Assembly (NCBI GenBank): GCA_027596945.1
Contig: JADGJH010001292.1
Span: 1-10,878 of the forward strand
From: Physocladia obscura
Taxonomy: Eukaryota; Chytridiomycota; Chytridiomycetes; Chytridiales; Chytriomycetaceae
Direction of reading: 5' to 3'
Length of the DNA: 10,878 nucleotides
Positions 1-6,340 of the stretch are shown here, piece by piece (the first letter of the stretch is position 1; the number at the start of each line of letters is the position of its first letter). A program made the position numbers and the translations under genes. The notes beneath the pieces are model-generated. The model was not told the DNA's origin. It was given only the letters and a program-made list of their open reading frames with translations, and did no database searches.

Positions 1-174
1 GATGTCCTGAAAAGACTTTTCAACAAAGATTAACTAACACTACTAGTTTATTTTCTGCATTAATGAATTCACTTTAATAAGATTATAAACTTTGAAGTCG
101 GTATCTTTATCATTGTGGCGCCGCGATCTCAACAATATTTTATTGTTGGTCCTTTTTGAAGTAACAAAAATTCG
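1..174 (+). promoter_or_regulatory. 5' flank of the aminopeptidase gene
   Basis: No coding sequence is supported here; a minus-strand open frame running into this stretch has no recognisable content and overlaps the aminopeptidase signal peptide. It must hold all or part of the promoter and 5' UTR of the downstream gene. The one structured element is a short inverted repeat at 130-148, listed separately. No TATA box or other core element stands out against the AT-rich background. Confidence 0.4.
130..148. repeat. Short perfect inverted repeat just upstream of the aminopeptidase start
   Basis: CAACAATA at 130-137 and its exact reverse complement TATTGTTG at 141-148 flank a 3-nt loop (TTT). 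It ends 26 nt before the ATG at 175. It could be a dyad bound by a dimeric regulator or a weak hairpin in the 5' UTR. An 8-bp AT-rich dyad can also arise by chance, so function is inference. Confidence 0.45.
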
Positions 175-1646
175 ATGTTGAAAACAACTGTGATTGTTGC
201 TGCAATACTTGGGAATGTATTTGCGGCCGTCCTTCCCCTCCAAAAGCTCGCGGTTCAAGGAATAGACGCGCATATTCCACTCAGTGAATCGGGGCTGGCT
301 TTACAGGGCTTCCGGCTGATTGCAACGGCACCAACGACCGCATCCTGGATGTCTGAAGAAGAAATTCTCGCGTTAAAGCGACAGGAGATTGGATTCATGG
401 ACATTACCAACCAGGATATCGAGCGTGTTGACCACCACCTCACATCCTTGTCTGCTTCTGCGCTTCCGGAGCAATATGGTTTGTGTTTTGTTTTTGTGTT
501 TGTGTTTGTTCCGGATGTCCAACTCCGAAAAATTCTGAGCAGCGCCACCAAAGAAAATATCGCACAAGAATGTCGTCACCCCCTTATTTGATCAAATTTC
601 TATTCCGGGATTGATATCGTTTCTCACCCAATTCTCGGCATTCCACACACGTTACTATCAATCTGTAACTGGCGCCCAATCGGCTGATTGGCTGTTTGAG
701 CAGGTTTATTTTTTTATCAATTTTTGGTAGCAATCGAGCAAATGCGTTTTTATTTTTGCAGGTAAACTCCATCAAAGCAGCAGATCCTTCGAAGGTGAAA
801 GTCACTGTTCGCAAATTTTTGCACCCTTTCGGCCAATTCAGTACTATTGCTCGCCTTGAAAGAGGGGCCGATTCTGAAAATATTGCTGAACCAATTGTAA
901 TCCTTGGTGCCCATCAAGATTGTGAGTCTTTTAATATATATATATATTTTCTTCAATTGTTCTCTAAATATTTATTCTGCTTTTTTTGAACATTTCTTTT
1001 AATATAAGCTGCAAACGGTGCAAATCCTCTGTTTGGCCGCGCCCCCGGAGCTGACGATGACGGATCTGGAACGGTCACAATCCTCGAGGCATACAGAATC
1101 CTCATTCAGTCCTCATTCGTGCCAGACAGACCTATCGAATTTCACTGGTATGCGGCTGAAGAAGGCGGATTGCTCGGTTCGCAGGCAATTGCAGCGAAAT
1201 ACAAATTTGATAACGTCAATGTTGCTGGAATGTATCAGGTTGATATGACGGGATATTCACCGCAGGGAAGAAAGCCTCGTATTGCTGTGATTACGGATTA
1301 CGTTGACCATAGTTTGACGGATTTTGTGAGACTTATTGCTCGCGAATATACAGGAATCGATGTTGTGGATTCGCAATGCGGGTTTGTGTTAAATTGATTT
1401 CAAATTTTTTGAGCTTTTTATAACACTTGGTTTATATACAGTTATGCTTGCAGTGACCATGGGTCATGGTCAAAAGCAAACTACGCTTCGGCATTCACAT
1501 TTGAAAGCGAGTTCAATAAGAAAAGTCCATTTATTCACACGGTTCAGGATACTGTTGAAAATGTTAATTTTGAGCATGTTGCCCACTTTGTTAAGAGTGT
1601 CCTTGGTTTTGCTGTTGAGTTAAGTCTGGCAAAGGAAGGATTTTGA
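175..1646 (+). CDS. Secreted leucine aminopeptidase, peptidase family M28 (LAP1-like), 5 exons
   Basis: Zinc exopeptidase expected to remove N-terminal, often hydrophobic, residues from peptides outside the cell or in the vacuole. Exons: 175-478, 543-703, 762-921, 1009-1381, 1442-1646; introns are 64, 58, 87 and 60 bp, all GT-AG, and give 400 aa, close to fungal LAP1 length. Residues 1-17 look like a signal peptide (basic MLK, hydrophobic core, small residues near FAA), followed by a propeptide-like stretch. The region around FSAFHTRYYQS and GAQSADWL is typical of the family. Expected two-zinc site: H206 in GAHQDS, an Asp in GADDDGSG (222-229), catalytic E259 with ligand E260 in AAEEGG, D287 in QVDMTGY, and H339 in CGYACSDHGSW, whose two Cys could form a disulphide. 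Every junction restores a family motif in frame. Stop is TGA. The subfamily and symbol are not fixed by sequence alone. Confidence 0.93.
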
Positions 1647-1700
1647 TTTGATCTATTGTTATACTACTGTGAATCTTTGCTTTGCTTTGTGTGTGTGAGA

Positions 1701-1706
1701 AATAAA
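1701..1706 (+). terminator. Candidate polyadenylation signal (AATAAA) of the aminopeptidase gene
   Basis: A canonical AATAAA lies 55 nt after the TGA stop and is preceded by a TG-rich stretch (about 1685-1697). Position and sequence fit the 3' end of the aminopeptidase transcript, but AATAAA is common in AT-rich DNA. Confidence 0.5.
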
Positions 1707-1739
1707 ATCTGATTTTTTCAGGAATTCAGTTAAGATTTG

Positions 1740-1796
1740 GTGATAAATACTGCTACACTTTTTTTTTTTTTTAAAAAGTGTTTCTAAGTTTATCAC
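1740..1796. repeat. 57-bp imperfect palindrome in the spacer between two convergent genes
   Basis: The outer arms GTGATAAA (1740-1747) and TTTATCAC (1789-1796) are exact reverse complements. The inner arms CACTTTTT (1756-1763) and AAAAAGTG (1773-1780) are too. They are separated by 8-nt internal segments that pair poorly, and the centre is a T run. Overall 18 of 24 arm positions match. It lies between the stop of the plus-strand aminopeptidase and the stop of the minus-strand epimerase-type gene, so it could form a hairpin in either 3' UTR, or be a small relic of an inverted-repeat element. Confidence 0.6.
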
Positions 1797-1863
1797 GTTA
1801 CTGAAAAGATTATTTCTTGTGAATTCGATCTTTAAAACTATATTTGATATAACAAGATGGAGA

Positions 1864-3478
1864 TCATTTCATAGTTCCTTTCGGCCAGACGCCGATGGCT
1901 TCAAAATCAGCAATAGTTTCGCGCACTTTCTCTTCATTAAACTTTGGCACCGAATACTCGAACCCGAACGTTTTTTCAATCTATTATAGTGTTCATCCGT
2001 TTTTCAATGCATTATCAACGAGAATAAGAAAATCAAACACCCACCAAGCTCCCATCAACATTCAATGTATTATCGCGGAGTAATTCTTCGTCAAGGTACG
2101 GTGTAAGCGGGGTGCTTAAAATCCCACCATTTTTGCACAACTGGGCCCATGGTTCCAAATGCTTTTCATTCACATCTTCTGTGATTGACTCGAGATTCAA
2201 TTTTGCAAACTGGCTGATGATTGTTCCAGAAAAACCCGTTTCGATTCCAAAAATTGATTTAATAACTTCGTTAATTGACCCTTGGTCTAGAGTTGTAAAG
2301 ATAAAGGGAGAAATAAAAAGATGTTAAATTTTTTTTTAAACCGATGCTATTTTTTAGCTTGTTTAATTGTTTGATTTAGCAAAATCTTACCACTGTCGCT
2401 TTTATCACACAGATTGTATACTTCTCCTTTTAGTGGAATGGGAGTTTTTCTCAGCCCTCCGTCTGCTTCAGCAACAGTCGCAGACCAAAGTGCTCGAGCA
2501 ACGTCAGTGACATGTACAGTGTTGATTTTCAAGTCTTTTGTCCAAAGTAGCTTCATTTCTTCGTTCAGTTGACGATAGACGGCGCCCATTATAATTCTTG
2601 GAGCTTTGAATAAAAATACAAAAATTTGGGTTCAATAATAGTAATGAATTGGGAAAAGACAGAAAAATAGAGCAATCCAAACTAATATTTGAAACATCGC
2701 CAACACCGTACATGGCAGCCACGCGAAATACTACCAAATTGAGGCCCTCGATTGCGCGTAAATTTTCTTCAGCCTTTAGTTTAAATTTTGCATTGTTTGT
2801 CCATGGCTTGAGTTTTGACGATTCGTTCGCTGGTTTCTGAGATTCCGCGAAAATCGAATATTAAACTTCCATGCGTTTCTTGCTAAACTATAAAAAAAAA
2901 GAAAAAAAAAAAAAAAGTCTCACTTTGTCATACGCATACACTTGAGCAGTGCTAAGAACGGCAAAACCTTTAACCTTACGACTCGCAGCTTCTTTTCCGA
3001 TGAGAGTCCAAAGAGCCGTGATCCGTTCCTCATAGACCTATTTTTTCATTATTTTTTAATGAGACGAAAGTCATCTTAAAGCACTCACATCATCGGCAAG
3101 CGAGTATTTACTTTCGCTGGCCAGCTGGAAGACGTAATCGAACTCTTGGCCGTCGGCACGCGTGAAAACCTTGGTCAGGGAAGCTGTTTTTTGAATGAGC
3201 GATCATGTGACATACGCGGTATTAAATATCTCAGGCAAGGATTAGCGGAAAGACGATCGACGGGATCTAATCGGCGTACTTTAATTGGCCAAGTTTGCTT
3301 GCATAAACTCGACTTTGGGGTCGGCAAACGCGTCCTTGTGCTTGGCATTGAGATACGCCGTTGCAGGCAGCGCTTTGTCCGCAACACGAATTGCGGAAAC
3401 GGAGGCGATTGTCAGAAGGTGCGCAACAACATGGCGCCCCACAAATCCAACGCCGCCAAGCACGAGAACACGGACCAT
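1864..3478 (-). CDS. NAD-dependent epimerase/dehydratase-type protein, 7 exons, with one in-frame TAA
   Basis: Rossmann-fold extended short-chain dehydrogenase, expected to bind NAD(P) and act on a sugar- or sterol-like substrate; the substrate cannot be told. Exons on the minus strand: 3478-3280, 3183-3089, 3037-2924, 2836-2683, 2603-2391, 2286-2045, 1980-1864; introns are 96, 51, 87, 79, 104 and 64 bp. Together they hold 377 codons plus none left over, ending in TGA. The glycine motif GGVGFVG (8-14) follows the start at once. Further family-like stretches are FDYVFQLASESKY, LSTAQVY, KLKPWT, MYGVGD, PRIIMGAVY and TVHVTDVARALW. Codon 66 is TAA (3283-3281), directly before the phase-1 splice junction; all other exons are open and in phase. 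So it is either a recent pseudogene, a sequence error, or a case where the first intron is spliced differently. The usual Tyr of YxxxK is not evident: F154 lies in the corresponding region (NAKFKLKAEE). It lies 74 bp downstream of the monooxygenase gene on the same strand. Confidence 0.82.
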
Positions 3479-3552
3479 TCTTTGTTTTTCTTAGAGACAA
3501 ACAATTTTCAATTCAACAAAATCTTTATTTTAATTACTAATATATGGTCGAT
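3479..3552 (-). promoter_or_regulatory. 74-bp spacer between monooxygenase stop and epimerase-type start
   Basis: This AT-rich spacer separates two genes read in the same direction. It must contain the 3' end of the upstream gene and, if the downstream gene has its own promoter, at least its proximal part. No clear core promoter motif can be named. Transcription of the downstream gene might instead begin inside the 3' part of the monooxygenase gene. Confidence 0.4.
3524..3529 (-). terminator. Candidate polyadenylation signal (AATAAA) of the monooxygenase gene
   Basis: TTTATT on the plus strand reads AATAAA on the minus strand, 23 nt after the TGA of the FAD monooxygenase. It falls inside the 74-bp spacer before the next minus-strand gene, so the 3' end of one transcript and the promoter of the next must share this small space. 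Confidence 0.5.
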
Positions 3553-4881
3553 TCAAATAGATCTCGCTTTATATTTGGCAATCGTTTCCTGTAAATCGGA
3601 GCGATAGTCATACGTAACTATGGCGTCAGGTACCCCAATAAAACGCTTAACAGACAGAATAACCTTCATTAAAGCCCTTCCAATCTCTGCAGTAAAAGGC
3701 GAGCCGGCCTTCAGCCGCCCAGAAATATCTCTCGACCCTTTGGTTATTGCTCGAATACGCGGAATGCGAACTTGATCAAACAGCTTGAACACGGTTTTGT
3801 AATCGTCTGGAAATTCAGCAAACAATTCGCCGAGAACGGCTGCATCTTCAATTCCAGAGCAAAAACCTTGCCCCAGTGCTGGAATCGTGCCATGAGCAGC
3901 ATCACCGAGAAGAATAACGCGGCCTTTGTGCAGAGCCGGAAGATCAGGAAGATCATAAATGTTGAGTGGAGTGATGCGCTTTGCATTGGCAACACAATCA
4001 ACAAGATTGCTTGACGCTCCCCATCCCTTAATCACATTTGCCAGTCGCTTTGATTCTTTTGGAAGGTCTGTATGTGGTCTCCAAGAATCCAAATCTTCTT
4101 CGCTAACATTTTCGGTTTGCTTAGCGTCAACCTGAATGACAAACCAGCTGCCGACTTTGGAATTGCAATTTGCTGTGTAAATAATATTTCCCGTGATTGC
4201 GTCAGCGTATATACCACTGCCTGTTGATTTTTCTAATTCCAAAGTCTTGCCGTCACCAATACTAATGCCACGATCAAAAACGCCAATGTAACCGGTTGAC
4301 CAGAAAACAGGTTTTGCAGCGTTAGGAAAAATAGCACGCCTAGTTGTCGAGTGGATACCGTCAGTTCCAACTACAAAATCCGCAACCGCCTTTGTTCCAT
4401 CTGCAAAAATGCATGTTACTTTTTCTTCAGATTGCTCCAAATCGATAACTTTCTTGGAAGTAATAAATTTGATTTTTTGGTGGGAGCATGCCTCCATTAT
4501 CTTTGCATGAATGACGCTGCGCAGAATGTGGAACGGGGCATACTGCAGTTTTTCAGACGACGAGAACCGAACGACTGGATCGGAACCATCTATTTTCATG
4601 ATCGTGGCGTCACTCATTACTTGATGCGGACAATCCAAAATATCGTTCAAAATCCCCAAACGATCGAGAGACAGAAGGCCATTGGTGTAAATTGACAGTG
4701 CACCACCTTGAACTTCACCAAAATTAAATTCTGGAAGTCGGCTTTCTGCTTTTGCTTCATCGATTGCCTCTACAACGTTTAGCTTGTCGTATATCGTGAC
4801 ATTGAAGCCTTGGTTCTTAAGTGATAGAGCTGCACACGCTCCTACTGGTCCACCACCAATAACTATTACATCGAGACTCAT
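3553..4881 (-). CDS. FAD-dependent monooxygenase (class A flavoprotein hydroxylase), single exon
   Basis: Complete 442-aa intronless gene, ATG to TGA. Class A flavoprotein monooxygenases use NAD(P)H and O2 to hydroxylate aromatic or other cyclic compounds. Fingerprints seen in order: the dinucleotide-binding GGGPVG at 9-14 right after the first beta strand, with D32 at the end of the second strand; the DG motif around 173-175 (GTDG, then S178 and R181-R182); and the FAD ribityl-binding GD motif GDAAH at 326-330, followed by PALGQGFCSGIEDA (334-347). No signal peptide is evident, although the hydrophobic N-terminal strand could mislead predictors. Relatives include salicylate hydroxylase-like, UbiH/COQ6-like and kynurenine 3-monooxygenase-like proteins; nothing visible fixes the substrate. 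It is the only gene here without introns, although its base composition does not stand out. It is followed closely on the same strand by an NAD-dependent epimerase-type gene, so a shared pathway is possible. Confidence 0.9.
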   Translation of the reverse strand: MSLDVIVIGGGPVGACAALSLKNQGFNVTIYDKLNVVEAIDEAKAESRLPEFNFGEVQGGALSIYTNGLLSLDRLGILNDILDCPHQVMSDATIMKIDGSDPVVRFSSSEKLQYAPFHILRSVIHAKIMEACSHQKIKFITSKKVIDLEQSEEKVTCIFADGTKAVADFVVGTDGIHSTTRRAIFPNAAKPVFWSTGYIGVFDRGISIGDGKTLELEKSTGSGIYADAITGNIIYTANCNSKVGSWFVIQVDAKQTENVSEEDLDSWRPHTDLPKESKRLANVIKGWGASSNLVDCVANAKRITPLNIYDLPDLPALHKGRVILLGDAAHGTIPALGQGFCSGIEDAAVLGELFAEFPDDYKTVFKLFDQVRIPRIRAITKGSRDISGRLKAGSPFTAEIGRALMKVILSVKRFIGVPDAIVTYDYRSDLQETIAKYKARSI

Positions 4882-5120
4882 TTTCTTCTAATTTCCAGTC
4901 GTGTTTTTTTGCAGAAATAATTATCAAATTTTTTTGGGAAAATTTTACGAGGGTTTCGCTCTTGCTATTTTCTCTCTCCTTTTATATCTGTAAAAAGTGT
5001 AATTATTTTTCAACACCGATTATCCAATATTTGCATGTAAAATTCTAGCATTGATCACGCTTCAGCTTCATTTCAGTTGAGAGATTATTTAGGGTTTTGT
5101 GGAATCAGTGTATCCAGTTG

Positions 5121-5155
5121 CAATTATGATCCACACAAGAATTCGCAAATAATTG
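5121..5155. repeat. Inverted repeat, 7-bp arms
   Basis: CAATTAT (5121-5127) and ATAATTG (5149-5155) are exact reverse complements with 21 nt between them. On its own it is weak and AT-rich. It is recorded because two stronger stem-loops follow within 125 bp. Confidence 0.35.
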
Positions 5156-5193
5156 GTCTTCACTTACGCGAACCATCTTGTATTAAAAATGAT

Positions 5194-5217
5194 AAGTATT
5201 TTTACCTGAAAATACTT
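5194..5217. repeat. Perfect stem-loop, 9-bp arms, 6-nt loop
   Basis: AAGTATTTT (5194-5202) and AAAATACTT (5209-5217) are exact reverse complements around the loop TACCTG. There is no adjacent gene end, so it is unlikely to be a terminator. It could be a subterminal repeat of a decayed transposon or a protein-binding dyad. Confidence 0.5.
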
Positions 5218-5253
5218 GTTTTGTTGTTTGGATGTCAAAATTTGGTGTGAGGT

Positions 5254-5276
5254 AATTCTTGTGATTGACAAGAATT
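5254..5276. repeat. Perfect stem-loop, 9-bp arms, 5-nt loop
   Basis: AATTCTTGT (5254-5262) and ACAAGAATT (5268-5276) are exact reverse complements around GATTG. The sequence ACAAGAATT also occurs at 5136-5144 (within CACAAGAATTC), so one arm has an extra copy about 130 bp upstream. It sits at the left edge of the transposase-like open frame. Confidence 0.5.
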
Positions 5277-5597
5277 GGAAAAGTTCAGCTGCCCTTGCCT
5301 TTATTCCTGCGACAAAATCAGAACCATTTTCTTTTGGAAATTAAAATACAAGCTGTAAAATTTCACGTAATCGACTGCATGGCCGTTTTGAAAGCTGTGA
5401 ACAAATTAGGGTTGAAAGCAACCGATTATGGTAAGTCTGTACCTACCATTCACAGATGGGTTACTCAGTACAGGAATGGTGGCGGTGTTTCAAGAATAAC
5501 CTGCAAGCGAGAAAGGATATTCAAAGAAGATTGCCAATTTTATTGCACTGACCAACGGGTTTTTTGGAAGAGTGCACTTGATTGCTCATTGATTTAA
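5265..5597 (+). pseudogene. Transposase-like helix-turn-helix fragment (decayed)
   Basis: The open frame has no ATG near its left end; it begins after a stop and ends in TAA after 110 codons. The middle part, about residues 27-72, reads like the N-terminal helix-turn-helix of DDE-type transposases: a basic and aliphatic run (EIKIQAVKFHV), a spacer helix (AVLKAVNKLGL), then a recognition-helix-like stretch ending in IHRWVTQYRNGG. The frame then loses character and stops. Stops in all frames follow on the plus strand, and no DDE catalytic domain is present, so it is a remnant at best. Further right (about 5698-5762) another plus frame reads NIFKNLGVEL, roughly where a second helix-turn-helix would be expected in a Tc1-like protein; this is suggestive only. 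It could also be a chance open frame. Confidence 0.4.
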
Positions 5598-6340
5598 AGC
5601 AAAAAAGAATAAAATCTCATTTTTTCATCTCAACTCGAGAGGGAAATATTTGTGAATGATTCAAAGCACTTAGCATCAACACGAAACCGTTTGTAGTGTG
5701 ATACTATTGAATATTTTCAAAAATCTTGGAGTTGAACTGATTATGAACTGCAACTTTTTGAAAAAAAAAAAATTTTTACAAATCCTTCTACTTGTATCCC
5801 CAATAATTGGTTCATCGATAACATCTTCATTTTCAGAATGCAAAAGAGTCAATCTATAATGATAACATGAAAATAAAAAATAAATAAGTCACCAATATTC
5901 TTATCAATAAAATCGTACGTATTCAAAACTGTTGATTTGTGAATATGAAAACGCTTAGACATTCCAAATAGCTTAACCCGAACTTTTCCATCAAATGAGT
6001 CTCAAAATGGTTCTGAGATTCCGATGGAACACTAACATCAAAAAGTAAAAAATAAAAAAATAAAACCTGCAGAGTGCATAACAAACTTTTGAATCATATA
6101 ATGAGAATTTCGTTTTGTAGTTATAGCAAATCAAAGAGTGATTTAATGGACATAATTCCTGAGAGTCCGAATCAGATCGAAAATACTGAGATTGCTCTGA
6201 GCAGGTGGATTAACCGTCGTTCGAAAAGTGTTCAATAATCAACCTGAACTTCAATTTCCAAGAAATCGTTTTCAGAAAATTTATACAATTATGAAAAGAA
6301 AAAAAGACGGTAATCTTTTCACTAAGTACTCGTTGAAAAA
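5598..6340. other. AT-rich stretch without a convincing gene; possible degraded element
   Basis: All six frames are broken by frequent stops. Two short open frames have some protein-like character. One is on the minus strand at 6001-5849 (50 codons then TGA), containing KVRVKLFGMSKRFHIHKSTV, which looks like a helix-turn-helix of an element in the opposite orientation. The other is on the plus strand at 6101-6238 (45 codons from ATG). There are several A-rich runs (5761-5772, about 6041-6062) and no terminal inverted repeats that I could match. The right end, about 6290-6340, should include the 3' flank of the 425-aa gene on the minus strand. Confidence 0.4.

Larger units (their letters stand above)
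4882..5264. other. Non-coding stretch: monooxygenase 5' flank plus a stem-loop-rich segment
   Basis: No supported coding exon. The part next to 4881 should hold the monooxygenase promoter; it contains a pyrimidine-rich run on the plus strand (about 4960-4983). From about 5121 onward three inverted repeats occur in succession and are listed separately. No TATA box or terminal repeat of a recognised element can be named. Confidence 0.4.

Noticed and set aside
255..551. Minus-strand open frame of 98 codons
   Set aside because: It is antisense to the aminopeptidase signal peptide, propeptide and first intron and shows only the shadow of that sequence.
479..591. Reading straight through the aminopeptidase first exon to a stop at 589-591, giving a run of Cys, Phe and Val repeats
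   Set aside because: The repeat-like stretch is a T/G-rich intron. Removing 479-542 restores frame into FSAFHTRYYQS and the rest of the M28 protein.
931..945. TA dinucleotide repeat as a notable satellite
   Set aside because: About six TA units within the third intron of the aminopeptidase; too short and common in AT-rich introns to mean much.
3281..3283. Reassigned genetic code with TAA as Gln
   Set aside because: No other in-frame TAA or TAG occurs in roughly 2,300 codons of the other exons, and the 425-aa gene ends in TAA. One isolated TAA does not support a changed code.
3146..3607. Plus-strand open frame of 153 codons
   Set aside because: It lies antisense to the first two exons of the epimerase-type gene and the end of the monooxygenase, whose motifs are clear on the minus strand. 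It has no recognisable content.
3553..4881. Kynurenine 3-monooxygenase or salicylate hydroxylase as a specific name
   Set aside because: The general flavoprotein motifs are clear, but no substrate-specific signature can be read, so only the class is given.
5148..5811. Direct repeat AATAATTGGT (5148-5157 and 5802-5811) as target-site or terminal repeat
   Set aside because: Ten AT-rich bases without matching flanks; likely chance in this composition.
5841..5893. An intron joining the minus-strand helix-turn-helix frame to a following open frame
   Set aside because: GTGACTTATT to ATTATAG could be drawn, but the next codons in that phase hit a stop, and there is no family alignment to support another choice.
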